Source: Methylogaea oryzae (GTDB lineage: Bacteria; Pseudomonadota; Gammaproteobacteria; Methylococcales; Methylococcaceae). From it: a DNA stretch of 64,000 bases. The notes under the pieces were generated by a model. The model made no database searches and was not told the DNA's origin. It was given only the letters and a program-made list of their open reading frames with translations. Each line of letters starts with the position of its first letter. Position 1 is the stretch's first letter. The DNA is taken from assembly GCF_019669985.1 (NCBI RefSeq), contig NZ_AP019782.1:1480501-1544500 (forward strand), read 5' to 3'. Below, piece by piece: positions 1 through 9,268 of the stretch. The translations under genes were made by a program, and so were the position numbers.

Positions 1-619
1 ATAAGGGGTCGAGGTCGGCATCGGCGTCCAGCGTCGCCAATTCTTTGATGATCCCGTCGTTGAGCCCGTAGACCCAACCGTGCAAACGCGGTCCGTTGCG
101 GGTTTTCCAGGCTTTTTGAACGATCGAGGTGTGGGCCAGGTTTTGCACTTGCTCGATCACGTTCAACTCCACTAAGCGGTTCACGCGTTCTTCCTGGGTG
201 GGAAGCTGGGCGATTTCGATGCGGTGCAGGCGATAGGTGTCCTTGATGTGCTTGAGCCACTTATTGGCGATCATGATATCCGGCTGCTGTTTGTTCAGGG
301 CGGCGGTGATGCCGCCGCAGCCGTAATGGCCGCAGACGATGACGTGTTTGACCTGGAGTACGTCGACGGCGTATTGCAGCACGCTGAGCATGTTGATGTC
401 GCTGGTGACGACCAGGTTGGCGATGTTGCGGTGGACGAAGAGGGTGCCCGGGTCGCTGGCGGTGATCCGGTCAGCGGCGACGCGGCTGTCCGAGCAGCCG
501 ATCCATAGGAATTCGGGAGTTTGGACGCGGCTGAGCCGTTGGAAAAAGGCGGGGTCTTGTTGCAGTTTTTCCTGGGCCCAGGCTTTGTTTTCCAGCAACA
601 GGCGTTCGATATTGGTCAT
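1..619 (-). CDS. can: Beta-class carbonic anhydrase, C-terminus cut by window edge
   Basis: Interconverts CO2 and bicarbonate in the cytoplasm. Reading the minus strand from the ATG at 619 gives MTNIERLLLENKAW and then the beta-class zinc-site motifs: CSDSR (zinc Cys and the Asp/Arg pair) near residue 42 and HYGCGG (zinc His and Cys) near residue 100. About 206 codons are present and the frame is open to the window edge, so the last residues are missing. It starts 12 bases after the SulP stop, so the two genes are almost certainly co-transcribed. The family and the SulP neighbour together suggest bicarbonate supply, which is inference. The class assignment is firm. Confidence 0.93.
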   Translation of the reverse strand, partial: MTNIERLLLENKAWAQEKLQQDPAFFQRLSRVQTPEFLWIGCSDSRVAADRITASDPGTLFVHRNIANLVVTSDINMLSVLQYAVDVLQVKHVIVCGHYGCGGITAALNKQQPDIMIANKWLKHIKDTYRLHRIEIAQLPTQEERVNRLVELNVIEQVQNLAHTSIVQKAWKTRNGPRLHGWVYGLNDGIIKELATLDADADLDPL

Positions 620-631
620 GGCGGCGTTTCC

Positions 632-2200
632 TCAATGGGCTGAGTGGATGGCGGACGTGTCGTGGGTGAGATGGAAACCTTCCAGTTCCACGGTGGTATT
701 GGTTTCGGTGGCGGCGAGCATGAAGTCGGTGATGGTTTCCCTTATGTCCTGGTCGATGAACAGGGCGCGGGTGCCGTCGATCACCACGTGGCTGTCGGGC
801 GGGATACTGGCGAGATAGCCGCGCAGCACGGCCTTGTTGAGGAAGGACACGTCTTTGTGCAAGCGCAGCAAATAATGCTTGTCGTGCTGCGTCAGTGAAA
901 TCGCGCGATGGAAGTTGGTGCGGATGACGAAATACAAACCGACCGCCATGCCGATCGCCATGCCTTTCAGCAAGTCCGTCAGCAGGATGGCGACGACGGT
1001 GATGGCGAACGGTGCGAGTTGGTTGAAGCCTTTGCGGTACATCTCGATAAACAGCGCGGGCTTGGCCAGCTTGTAGCCGGTCAGCAGCAATATCGCCGCC
1101 AGGGACGCCAGCGGGATCAAGTTGAGGTATCGCGCGAGGAAGACCACGCTGAACAACAGCAATATCCCGTGGATGAAGCAGGACATTTTGCTGTGCCCGC
1201 CGGCATTGACATTGGCGGCGCTACGCACGATGACGGCCGTGATGGGAAGTCCGCCCAACAGGCCGCTGACGATGTTGGCGATGCCTTGCGCTTTTAGTTC
1301 GCGGTTGGTGGGCGCGACCCGTTTCAGCGGATCGAGTTTGTCCACGGCTTCCAGGCTCAGCAGCGTCTCCAGGCTGGCGACGATGGCCAAGGTGGCGGCC
1401 ACGACGTATACGTCCGGATTCAGGAATCGGCTGAAGTCCGGCAGGATGAACTGGCTGGGCAGCTCGCTCGGTCCGGCCAGCAGGGGGAGGTTGACCAAGT
1501 GCTCAGGTGCGATGGCCAGATTGGGCCAAAACTGTTGGCTCAACAGGTGATACGCAATGCCCCAGGCGACCGCCACCAGGGGGCCGGGAAGCGTGCCGAG
1601 CAGGCGGGTGCGCTTGATGAGCGCGGTATCCCACAACAGCATGATGACGATGGCGGTAACGCTGACGATGACCGCGCCGGGGGAGACGGCTTGCAGCGAG
1701 TAAGCGATCTCGGAAAAAGTGGTGTGGGTATCCGCTTGCAGGTAGGTTTCGTCGCCTTCGAAATCGGCGTCGTAACCGACGGCATGGGGAATCTGCTTCA
1801 TGATGAGGATCAGGCCGATGGCGGCGAGCATGCCTTTGATGACCGCCGCGGGGAAATACGCGCCGATGATGCCCGCTTTTAGGAAGCCCAGAGCCAGCTG
1901 GAAGACGCCGGCCACCGTCACGCTGAGCAAGAAGGTTTCGAAGTTGCCCAGTTTGTCGAGGGCGGTGACCACGATGGCGGTGAGGCCCGCCGCGGGGCCG
2001 CTGACGCTCAATTGCGAGCCGCTTAGCCATGCTACCAGCAAGCCTCCGACCATGCCGGCAATGAGGCCGGAGAACAATGGAGCGCCCGAGGCCAGCGCAA
2101 TCCCCAGGCACAGGGGCAACGCGACCAGGAAAACGACGATGCCCGCCGGCACGTCTTCGCGTAAATGGGTGAGGTAGTATCGAAAGGAGTTGTCGTTCAT
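632..2200 (-). CDS. SulP-family anion transporter with STAS domain (probable bicarbonate importer)
   Basis: Inner-membrane anion transporter of 522 residues. Residues about 15-430 are a run of hydrophobic segments typical of SulP. They begin LREDVPAGIVVFLVALPLC and contain the family stretch SGPAAGLTAIV. The last 80 residues (HKDVSFLNKAVLRGYL, VVIDGTRALFIDQDI) are a STAS-like cytoplasmic domain. SulP proteins carry sulfate, bicarbonate or other anions. The carbonic anhydrase directly downstream is the main reason to favour bicarbonate. The ATG at 2200 is supported by a GGAG-like element in the leader. Sulfate remains possible. Confidence 0.9.
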   Translation of the reverse strand: MNDNSFRYYLTHLREDVPAGIVVFLVALPLCLGIALASGAPLFSGLIAGMVGGLLVAWLSGSQLSVSGPAAGLTAIVVTALDKLGNFETFLLSVTVAGVFQLALGFLKAGIIGAYFPAAVIKGMLAAIGLILIMKQIPHAVGYDADFEGDETYLQADTHTTFSEIAYSLQAVSPGAVIVSVTAIVIMLLWDTALIKRTRLLGTLPGPLVAVAWGIAYHLLSQQFWPNLAIAPEHLVNLPLLAGPSELPSQFILPDFSRFLNPDVYVVAATLAIVASLETLLSLEAVDKLDPLKRVAPTNRELKAQGIANIVSGLLGGLPITAVIVRSAANVNAGGHSKMSCFIHGILLLFSVVFLARYLNLIPLASLAAILLLTGYKLAKPALFIEMYRKGFNQLAPFAITVVAILLTDLLKGMAIGMAVGLYFVIRTNFHRAISLTQHDKHYLLRLHKDVSFLNKAVLRGYLASIPPDSHVVIDGTRALFIDQDIRETITDFMLAATETNTTVELEGFHLTHDTSAIHSAH

Positions 2201-2405
2201 GGCTTTGGCCTTGTGGAGGTTTTGCGTGTGAAACGCCGCTCGGGCTTGGGTGTCTGGCTAACGGTATCGTGTCGATATTATAGTGCTGCTGGGTACAATG
2301 TTAAGTAAATCTTAAGTTATGGCAAGCCCGAAATCAGTCCGGCGTCGGCAAGAGCGGCGGACAACGTGCTGCAGGCCACGGTTGGCGCGGGCTTGCGTCG
2401 ACAGG

Positions 2406-2435
2406 TTGAGACGAGGGGGCGCCTTCCCCTATACT
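2406..2435 (+). promoter_or_regulatory. Candidate sigma-70 promoter for bamA
   Basis: TTGAGA (2406-2411), an 18-base spacer and TATACT (2430-2435) lie 35 bases before the bamA ATG. The boxes match the consensus well. In many relatives bamA follows rseP, but here it has its own upstream region, so a dedicated promoter makes sense. A separate AT-rich stretch at 2270-2320 probably serves the divergent sulP gene. Confidence 0.5.
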
Positions 2436-2469
2436 GGCCGCGCCCAGCCAATCAGTTAAGCCTCCCTAC

Positions 2470-4770
2470 ATGCTTCGTACCTACGCTCGTTGCGCGCTCA
2501 TCGCCGGTTTTTGTTCCGCTGCCGTGCAAGCGGCCGAGCCGTTCGTGGTGCAGGACATCCGCGTGGACGGCTTGCAGCGCATTTCCGCCGGTACCGTTTT
2601 CAGCTATTTGCCGATCAAAGTGGGCGATACGGTGGATGAGCACCGGGTCGCCGAGGCGATCCGCGCCCTGTTCAAGACCGGTTTTTTCAAGGACGTGCGT
2701 TTGGAGCGGGAAGGCGGCGTGTTGGTGGTCGTGGTGGATGAGCGTCAGGCCATATCCAGCATCAAAATCGAGGGTAATTCGGATATCAAGTCGGAAGATT
2801 TGACCAAGGCGCTGAAAAATATCGGCTTGGCAGAGGGGCGGGTGTTCAATCGCCAGATACTCGATAAGGTCGAGCAGGAATTGCGCCGCCAATATTACAG
2901 CCGGGGTAAGTATGCGCTGAAAATCGATTCAGAAGTCACCCCGCTGTCCCGCAACCGTGTCGCGGTGACGGTGAAAATTTCCGAGGGCCGCGCGGCGAAG
3001 ATTCGCCAGATCAATATCGTCGGCAACACCGCGTTCAAAGATAAAGATTTGCTCGATGTTTTCGAGCTAAGCACGCCGAATCTGCTCTCCTTTTATACAA
3101 AGAACGATCAGTATTCCAAGCAAAAATTATCGGCCGACTTGGAACGGCTGCGTTCCTATTACATGGACCGCGGCTATATAAAATTTGAAATCGAATCGAC
3201 GCAAGTTTCCATCACGCCGGATAAAAAGGATATTTACGTTACCATCAACGTCAAGGAAGGCGACGTTTATACGCTGGATGAAGTGAAGCTCGAAGGCAAC
3301 CTCTTGGTGAGCCCGGACGAGTTGTTGCCGCTGGTGGCCGTCGGCCCCGGCGAGGTTTTTTCGCGCAAAGCCGCCACGGAAACGTCGAAAGCCATCTCCG
3401 ACCGCCTCGGCGACGACGGTTACATATTTGCCAACGTGAATATGGTGCCGGATATCGACGATGCCAAGAAAACCGTAAAGATCAGTTTTTACGTCGACCC
3501 GGGCAAGCAGGTCTACGCGCGACGCATCAATTTCAAAGGCAACACTCGCACCCGTGACGAGGTGTTGCGGCGTGAAATGCGCCAGATGGAGGCGGCGCTG
3601 GCGTCGTCGCAGAAAATCGAGCGATCGAAGACCCGTCTGGAGCGTCTCGGTTATTTCCAGGACGTGAACGTAGAAACGCCGGCGGTGCCGGGCACGACGG
3701 ACCAGGTCGATGTGAACTACTCGGTTACGGAAAAGCCTTCGGGCAACCTGATGGCCGGTATCGGGTTTTCCCAGACGCAAGGGTTCATTTTTAACGCCAG
3801 CGTTACGCAGGACAATATTTTCGGCAGCGGCAAGCGGGTCAGCGCCGCTTTCAATAATAGCCAGATTTCCACGATTTATTCATTCGGCTATTTGAATCCG
3901 TATTTCACCATGGATGGCGTTAGCTTGGGTTACGACGCCAGCTATCGGGAAACCAACGCCTATCGCGCCAACGTATCGCGTTATAGCACCAATGCCGGCT
4001 CGGTATCGGCCAATCTCGGCATCCCGCTGAACGAATACGACCGGTTGCGGCTGAATGTCGAAGGGGAAAGCATCAAGATCAATACGTCGCAGTATACCTC
4101 GCAGACGATTATTGACTATTTGGCTACGAACGGAGACAACTTCGTCTTGTTCCCCGTGTCGCTAGGCTGGTCTCACGATACCCTGAACAAGGCCTTGTTG
4201 CCCACCAGCGGCGGTTCCCATGCTTTGTCGGCGTTGGCAACCGTGCCGGGCAGCGATTTGGATTACTATAAGCTCAGCTACAAGCTTCAATACTATATCC
4301 CGCTGTCCAAGTCGTTCACCCTGGGTTTCCAGGGCGAAGCGGATTACGGCGGTGGCTACGGCAAGACCGGCGAGTTGCCGTTTTTCGAACATTATTACGC
4401 CGGTGGTGTACTTAACGGCGTGCGCGGTTATCAAGATAATACCTTGGGCCCGAAAGATACTCCGGTGGCGGGCTCGGGGAATCGCCCCTTGCCGTTCGGC
4501 GGCGCCAGCAAGTTGGTCGGTACGGCGGAATTGTATTTCCCCGTACCCTTCGTGGAGGACAGCAAGAACCTCCGGCTCGGCGTATTCATGGATGCGGGCA
4601 ACGTCTTCAAGGATATGCCCCAGTTGGGCGAGCTGCGCTACTCGGCGGGTTTGACCGGCAAATGGTTGTCGCCTTTCGGGGCGATCAAGGTCAGCATCGG
4701 CCAGCCGTTGAACGCGGCTTCCGGCGACAAGACGCAGGCGTTCCAGTTCCAGTTCGGATCGGGCTTCTGA
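2470..4770 (+). CDS. bamA: Outer membrane protein assembly factor BamA
   Basis: Core of the BAM complex, which folds and inserts beta-barrel proteins into the outer membrane. A signal peptide (MLRTYARCALIAGFCSAAVQA) precedes five POTRA repeats over about residues 22-420, then a 16-strand barrel to residue 766. The barrel holds the conserved GVRGYQ lid motif (near residue 652), and the chain ends in Phe (FQFGSGF), the usual beta-signal. Length is close to the family norm of about 800. It is followed by skp, the periplasmic chaperone that feeds barrels to BamA, an order common in gammaproteobacteria. The upstream rseP is not present here. Confidence 0.98.
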   Translation: MLRTYARCALIAGFCSAAVQAAEPFVVQDIRVDGLQRISAGTVFSYLPIKVGDTVDEHRVAEAIRALFKTGFFKDVRLEREGGVLVVVVDERQAISSIKIEGNSDIKSEDLTKALKNIGLAEGRVFNRQILDKVEQELRRQYYSRGKYALKIDSEVTPLSRNRVAVTVKISEGRAAKIRQINIVGNTAFKDKDLLDVFELSTPNLLSFYTKNDQYSKQKLSADLERLRSYYMDRGYIKFEIESTQVSITPDKKDIYVTINVKEGDVYTLDEVKLEGNLLVSPDELLPLVAVGPGEVFSRKAATETSKAISDRLGDDGYIFANVNMVPDIDDAKKTVKISFYVDPGKQVYARRINFKGNTRTRDEVLRREMRQMEAALASSQKIERSKTRLERLGYFQDVNVETPAVPGTTDQVDVNYSVTEKPSGNLMAGIGFSQTQGFIFNASVTQDNIFGSGKRVSAAFNNSQISTIYSFGYLNPYFTMDGVSLGYDASYRETNAYRANVSRYSTNAGSVSANLGIPLNEYDRLRLNVEGESIKINTSQYTSQTIIDYLATNGDNFVLFPVSLGWSHDTLNKALLPTSGGSHALSALATVPGSDLDYYKLSYKLQYYIPLSKSFTLGFQGEADYGGGYGKTGELPFFEHYYAGGVLNGVRGYQDNTLGPKDTPVAGSGNRPLPFGGASKLVGTAELYFPVPFVEDSKNLRLGVFMDAGNVFKDMPQLGELRYSAGLTGKWLSPFGAIKVSIGQPLNAASGDKTQAFQFQFGSGF

Positions 4771-4907
4771 CGCAAAACCGGCCGTTTATTTTTAGCGGCC
4801 ATTCTAGGTACAATTAACCCCCTGTGTTGCGTCCGTGATTTCGGTGCTCGACCGCAGCGGCATACACGGGGAATTGGATCATCAACGCTTCAACGAGAAC
4901 TATTTTT

Positions 4908-5420
4908 ATGACGACGAAACGGGCGGCGCTTTTGTTCATGGGCCTATTCATGGCGACAACGGCCATGGCGGGCGATTTGAAAATCGGGTTTGTGAACGTG
5001 CCGAAGCTGCTGGAGAAGGCGCCCCAGGCGGAAAAGGCCAAGAAAGAGTTGGAGCGTGAGTTTTCTCCCCGGGACAAGCGCCTGGTTTCCGAACAAAAGG
5101 AAATTAAGCAGCTGGAAGAAAAGCTGTCCAAGGACGGCGCGGTGATGAGCGACGGCGAACGTCAGAAGCTGGAAAAGGAAGTCATGAACCGCAAGCGCGA
5201 AGGTAAGCGTCTGCAGGACGAATTCCGCGAGGACTTCAATATTCGCCGCAACGAAGAGCTGGGCAAATTGCAGCGTGAAGTGTTCGAGGCGATTCAGGCG
5301 TTGGCCAAGGAAGAGTCTTTCGATTTGTTGCTGACCGACGGTGTGGTGTTCGCCAGCGAGCAAATCGACGTGACCGAGAAGGTTTCCAAGAAACTGCTGT
5401 CCGGTACGCCGGCCAAGTAA
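4908..5420 (+). CDS. skp: Periplasmic chaperone Skp/OmpH
   Basis: Periplasmic holdase for unfolded outer-membrane proteins. The 170-residue product begins with a signal peptide (MTTKRAALLFMGLFMATTAMA). A short beta segment (KIGFVNVPKLL) follows, then a long charged alpha-helical hairpin (about residues 40-125) rich in Glu, Lys and Arg, and a closing beta segment (FDLLLTDGVVFAS). This is the Skp trimer layout. It lies 137 bases after bamA and ends ahead of a strong hairpin. The Shine-Dalgarno sequence (GAGAAC) is weak. Confidence 0.93.
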   Translation: MTTKRAALLFMGLFMATTAMAGDLKIGFVNVPKLLEKAPQAEKAKKELEREFSPRDKRLVSEQKEIKQLEEKLSKDGAVMSDGERQKLEKEVMNRKREGKRLQDEFREDFNIRRNEELGKLQREVFEAIQALAKEESFDLLLTDGVVFASEQIDVTEKVSKKLLSGTPAK

Positions 5421-5473
5421 GCGGCATCGGCCGGGAGCGTCTTGCGTCAAGCGACGCCCGGCATTCGCAGATC

Positions 5474-5521
5474 AACGGGTACGGTAATCCTTCCCCGCAG
5501 GGGAAGGAGCCGACCCGTTTT
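5474..5521 (+). terminator. Strong nested hairpin after skp
   Basis: An outer stem AACGGGT/ACCCGTT (5474-5480 with 5513-5519) encloses a perfect 8-bp inner stem, CCTTCCCC-GCA-GGGGAAGG (5489-5507), and a short T run follows. It sits between skp and fabZ, just where lpxD is usually found, so it separates the bamA-skp unit from fabZ-lpxA-rnhB. Confidence 0.7.
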
Positions 5522-5555
5522 CGTCAAGTTCTCATCGTAGATCAAGGAATTCGCC

Positions 5556-5996
5556 TTGGAAGTCACCGAAATCATGCGTTATTTGCCCCATCGCTACCCG
5601 TTTTTGCTGGTCGACCGCGTGGTCGATTGCGAGCCGGGCAAGTGGTTGCGGGCCATCAAGAATGTCACCTATAACGAGCCGCAGTTCACCGGCCATTTTC
5701 CGCACCAGCCGATTTTGCCCGGCGTGTTGATTATCGAGGCCATGGCCCAGTCCACCGGTTTGCTGGCCGCCAAAACCGCTCCGGAAGTGCTCGGCGAGGG
5801 CAAAGTGTATTACCTGGTCGGCGTCGACAAAGTTCGCTTCAAGCGTCCGGTGGTGCCGGGAGATCAGCTCACCCTGATCACCGAATACGTGCGCCACAAG
5901 CGGAATATTTGGAGCTTTTCCTGCAAAGCCGAAGTGGACGGCGACTTTGTAGCCAGCGCGGAAATTATGTGCGCTGCAGCGGAGCCGGACGCTTGA
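5556..5996 (+). CDS. fabZ: 3-hydroxyacyl-[acyl-carrier-protein] dehydratase FabZ
   Basis: Dehydrates beta-hydroxyacyl-ACP in fatty acid elongation. The 146-residue hot-dog-fold protein has the diagnostic stretches [16 protein letters not shown] and [20 protein letters not shown], with the catalytic His and Glu. The start is TTG at 5556, preceded by AAGGAA at 5543. The in-frame ATG at 5574 would remove residues found in homologues. The lpxA start overlaps its stop codon, so translation is coupled. FabZ competes with lipid A synthesis for the same hydroxyacyl-ACP, which fits this neighbour. Confidence 0.96.
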   Translation: MEVTEIMRYLPHRYPFLLVDRVVDCEPGKWLRAIKNVTYNEPQFTGHFPHQPILPGVLIIEAMAQSTGLLAAKTAPEVLGEGKVYYLVGVDKVRFKRPVVPGDQLTLITEYVRHKRNIWSFSCKAEVDGDFVASAEIMCAAAEPDA

Positions 5997-6763
5997 TTCA
6001 TCCCAGCGCCCTCATCGATGCCGATGCGGTACTGGCCGACGACGTCAGCGTCGGGCCTTTTACCATTATCGGACCGGGCGTGGAGGTAGGTGCCGGTACC
6101 GTCATCGGTCCGCATGTGGTGCTCAAGGGGCCGACCCGCATCGGCCGGAACAATCGAATTTATCAATTTTCGTCGGTGGGCGAGGATTGCCAGGACAAGA
6201 AGTACGCCGGTGAGCCGACCCGATTGGAGATCGGCGACCGTAACGTCATCCGCGAATTCGTCACCATCCATCGCGGCACGATTCAGGACAAGGGCGTCAC
6301 GTCCATCGGCAACGACAATCTGCTGATGGCCTACACCCACGTTGCGCACGACTGCGTGGTGGGCAATGGCTGCATCATGGCCAACGCCGCGTCCTTGGCG
6401 GGGCACGTGCACGTCAACGATCACGCCATCCTGGGCGGCTTTACCTTGGTCCACCAGTTCTGCAAGATCGGCAAATACAGCTTCTCGGCCATGGGCAGCG
6501 TTGTATCCCGCGATATCCCGCCTTATGTGATCGTCGGGGGATCGCCCACGGAGCCTCATGGCGTCAATACCGTCGGCTTGGAACGGCGCGGCTTCAGCAG
6601 CGACGCCATCCGCGAAATCCGCCGCGCCTACAAGATCATCTACAAGAGCAACCACAAGCTCGACGAAGCCATCGCCTTGCTGGCCGACATGGCGACCCGT
6701 ACTCCGGAGCTGGCCTGTATGGTTGAATTCCTGCGCAACACCGGCCGCAGTATCGTTCGTTGA
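5993..6763 (+). CDS. lpxA: Acyl-ACP--UDP-N-acetylglucosamine O-acyltransferase LpxA
   Basis: First step of lipid A synthesis. The 256-residue product is built of left-handed beta-helix hexapeptide repeats ([28 protein letters not shown]) followed by the C-terminal helical domain ([20 protein letters not shown]). The catalytic His lies in THVAHDC near residue 120. The start is TTG at 5993, whose last two bases begin the fabZ TGA. No other in-frame start fits the N-terminus [12 protein letters not shown]. The usual downstream lpxB is absent; rnhB follows directly. Confidence 0.96.
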   Translation: MIHPSALIDADAVLADDVSVGPFTIIGPGVEVGAGTVIGPHVVLKGPTRIGRNNRIYQFSSVGEDCQDKKYAGEPTRLEIGDRNVIREFVTIHRGTIQDKGVTSIGNDNLLMAYTHVAHDCVVGNGCIMANAASLAGHVHVNDHAILGGFTLVHQFCKIGKYSFSAMGSVVSRDIPPYVIVGGSPTEPHGVNTVGLERRGFSSDAIREIRRAYKIIYKSNHKLDEAIALLADMATRTPELACMVEFLRNTGRSIVR

Positions 6764-7380
6764 GCGGTACTGCCGCCATGCGGGTGGTGGGCATCGACGA
6801 AGTGGGGCGCGGCTGTATCGCCGGTCCGGTGATCGCGGCGGCGGTGATCCTCGATCCGCGCCGTCCCATTCCCGGTTTGGACGATTCGAAAAAACTGACG
6901 CCTGCGCGCCGCGAATCGCTGGCCGAGCAAATCCGCCAACACGCCGTTGCTTGGTCCATCGGCCGGGCGGAAGCGATGGAAATCGACCGGTTAAACATCC
7001 ACCACGCCACGTTGCTGGCCATGGCCCGCGCTTACCGTAGCCTGGGCGTGGCGGCGGATTTGGCGCGGGTGGACGGAAAGTTCGTGCCGGCCATCCCTTG
7101 CGCGCGGGAAGCCGTGGTCGGCGGCGATGGTCTGTACGCCGAAATTTCCGCGGCCTCTATTCTTGCCAAGGTTTGGCGCGACTGGGAAATGGGGCTGCTG
7201 GATGCGATTTGGCCCGGTTACGGATTGGCGGGCCACAAAGGCTACCCCACGGCTATCCATATTTCCGCTCTGGCTCGGCTGGGGGCATCCCCCATCCATC
7301 GCCGCTCCTACGCCCCGGTGGCCAAGGTGCTGCGGCAAGCGCCGTTGGAGTTTCCCGACGGGGCAAGCGGTCTTCCATAG
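6760..7380 (+). CDS. rnhB: Ribonuclease HII
   Basis: Cleaves the RNA strand of RNA-DNA hybrids and starts removal of misincorporated ribonucleotides. The acidic active site is visible: GIDEVGRG (Asp-Glu), the Asp of LDDSKKL, VDGK, and ISAASILAKVWRD. The frame opens with TTG at 6760, overlapping the lpxA TGA exactly as lpxA overlaps fabZ. An ATG at 6778 (MRVVGIDEVGRG) gives an equally plausible 200-residue protein, so the start is uncertain. It is the last gene of the fabZ-lpxA-rnhB unit. Confidence 0.95.
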   Translation: MSGTAAMRVVGIDEVGRGCIAGPVIAAAVILDPRRPIPGLDDSKKLTPARRESLAEQIRQHAVAWSIGRAEAMEIDRLNIHHATLLAMARAYRSLGVAADLARVDGKFVPAIPCAREAVVGGDGLYAEISAASILAKVWRDWEMGLLDAIWPGYGLAGHKGYPTAIHISALARLGASPIHRRSYAPVAKVLRQAPLEFPDGASGLP

Positions 7381-7445
7381 TAGAATGCCGCCATAGCTTA
7401 GGCCTCGCCATCGGCGTTGCCGGGTTGAACCCGACGGAGTAAGCC

Positions 7446-8036
7446 ATGGCCGATCGCCTCGACGAATTGCTGGCGCGCATGCACCAGCTGCAAGACGAGC
7501 TGCTGGAAGAGCTGCAACGCCAGCAAAAGCGTTTTTCCTATCGTGTGCTGCGCAGACGGGTTTACTTCACTCGCCGGGGCATCGCCGAGCAACGGCAGCA
7601 TTTATTGTCCTTGGGTCGCTACCTGGCCAGGGCCAATCCTTTGCACGTTCTTACGGCGCCCCTGGTGTGGTCCTGCGCCGTCCCCGCCGTGCTGCTGGAT
7701 GCGACGGCCAGTCTCTACCAATGGGTATGCTTTCCCATTTACGGCATTCCTCGGGTGCGCCGGCTCGATTACATCGTTTTCGACCACCAGTTCCTAAAAT
7801 ACCTCAACGCCGTGGAAAAGCTCAATTGCCTGTATTGCAGCTATTTCAACGGCTTGATCGCTTATGTTCAGGAAATCGGCGCGCGCACCGAGCAGTTCTG
7901 GTGCCCGATCAAACACGCCAAGCGCGTCAAAACCCTCCACAGCCGCTACAAGCTGTTTTTCGATTACGGCGACGGCGAGCGTTACCGCAGCGAACTGCCC
8001 AAGGTGCGGCGGGATTTCGGCGACGTGGAGGAATAG
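7446..8036 (+). CDS. Conserved protein of unknown function with Cys/Trp-rich centre
   Basis: A 196-residue protein with no function I can name. A charged N-terminal helix (RLDELLARMHQLQDELLEEL, likely coiled coil) is followed by a Tyr/Arg-rich stretch and two hydrophobic segments (LTAPLVWSCAVPAVLLDA, LYQWVCFPIYGIP). A conserved-looking block comes next: FDHQFLKYLNAVEKLNCLYC, then YFNGLIAYVQEIGARTEQFW and CPIKHAKRV. The CLYC pair, Cys of CPIKH and His could bind a metal, which is inference. I recall similar unnamed proteins in other proteobacteria. It follows rnhB by 65 bases on the same strand. Confidence 0.75.
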   Translation: MADRLDELLARMHQLQDELLEELQRQQKRFSYRVLRRRVYFTRRGIAEQRQHLLSLGRYLARANPLHVLTAPLVWSCAVPAVLLDATASLYQWVCFPIYGIPRVRRLDYIVFDHQFLKYLNAVEKLNCLYCSYFNGLIAYVQEIGARTEQFWCPIKHAKRVKTLHSRYKLFFDYGDGERYRSELPKVRRDFGDVEE

Positions 8037-8180
8037 GGCGGGGACGGCTTATGCTCGCCTTGTCTCGCAGCGCCATGCGGGAGATGGCGTCATGGGAATG
8101 CTCAAGGATTATCCCGCCCGGCAAGCGGAACAGCGCGAATTCGTCCGGGGCGAAACAACGGGCGGCGCCTTGGCGCCGGG

Positions 8181-9158
8181 TTAATCGCCCCGCAGCCGCC
8201 GTTGCGAATAGCGATAGCTCACGTAGATAACGAACTGCATGCCGAAGATCAGGGACGCCAGCTCCAGGTGCAGGGGCTGGGCCAGCAACGGCATATTCAA
8301 CCGATCCATGCTCACCCCGGCCAGGATCGCGCCGACGATCAAGCCCATCAAAATGCCGCCGCAGCGCCGCAGCCAGTTGCCGGCAGGCAGCGCTTTCCAA
8401 AGCCGCCAAACCAGGTAGGCGTTGGTGAACAGCACAATGGAGGAGAACGAGCGGTGCACCAGGAAGATCAGCGGGAATTCGCCGCGCCACAGCTCACGGC
8501 CGGTGTATTGGTGCAGCGCCATGATCAGGTCCACGCCTTCCCGGACTTGTATCCCCAGCGTCATTTGCAGCAGCGTCAACAGCATGGCGATGGACAGCCA
8601 GAGGCCGAACTTTTCCGGCAGGCCGGCGGTGTCCAGCTTGGCGATGCTCTCCTTCTGCGAGCGCATGATGGCGTACAGCAAAGACGCCACGATGGCCTGT
8701 GCCAGCACCATATGCGTCGTGATCAGCCAAGGCTTGAGGTGACTGGTGACCACCATCTTGCCCAGCCAGCCTTGGAAGGCCACCGCGAAGAACACGCCCA
8801 AGCACAGATGGAAAATGGTTTTGTCGAGGTGACGCAACGCCCAGGAGCGGATCACCGTGGTCAGGATCAGCAAGCCGATGCTCACGCCTACCAGCCGGTT
8901 GACGTATTCCGTCCAGGTCTTCAGCGCGTTGAAGCTGGTATCGCTGTAGCCCACCGCGTAGATTTCATGATAGTTGGCCGGCAACTGCGATTCGTCGGTG
9001 GGCGGAATCCACTGGCCGAAGCAGGTCGGCCAGTCCGGGCATCCCATGCCGGCCCCGCTGGCGCGCACGACGGCGCCGACCAGGATGAGGAAATACACGG
9101 CGAAAATGGTGACTGCGCCGATACGGCGGAAACGGGCAAGGGCAAGAGACTCGTTCAT
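8181..9158 (-). CDS. ctaA: Heme A synthase (COX15/CtaA family)
   Basis: Oxidises the C8 methyl of heme O to the formyl of heme A for aa3-type cytochrome oxidases. The 325-residue protein is hydrophobic with about eight membrane segments. It has the family motifs ASGAGMGCPDWPTCFGQW near residue 30 (paired cysteines), TEYVNRLVG, the helix His residues in THMVLAQ and LVHRSFS, and RLNMPLLAQPLHLE. The ATG at 9158 is preferred to an upstream in-frame start at 9191 because it begins just before the first helix. No cytochrome oxidase genes are nearby. Confidence 0.93.
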   Translation of the reverse strand: MNESLALARFRRIGAVTIFAVYFLILVGAVVRASGAGMGCPDWPTCFGQWIPPTDESQLPANYHEIYAVGYSDTSFNALKTWTEYVNRLVGVSIGLLILTTVIRSWALRHLDKTIFHLCLGVFFAVAFQGWLGKMVVTSHLKPWLITTHMVLAQAIVASLLYAIMRSQKESIAKLDTAGLPEKFGLWLSIAMLLTLLQMTLGIQVREGVDLIMALHQYTGRELWRGEFPLIFLVHRSFSSIVLFTNAYLVWRLWKALPAGNWLRRCGGILMGLIVGAILAGVSMDRLNMPLLAQPLHLELASLIFGMQFVIYVSYRYSQRRLRGD

Positions 9159-9268
9159 GGTCCTCAGAAGAGCGGTGCGCGGCGGTTGCAAAAGGGGCTA
9201 TAGGATACACCACGGGCGCCTTGCCCTGCTGCCGCGCCCGCGCCGGTTACTGGTTTGAGTAGGCCGGC

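Noticed and set aside
8052-8230. Small plus-strand gene after the 7446-8036 gene
   Set aside because: Ser/Arg-rich shadow-like product overlapping the heme A synthase 3' end, with no ribosome site.
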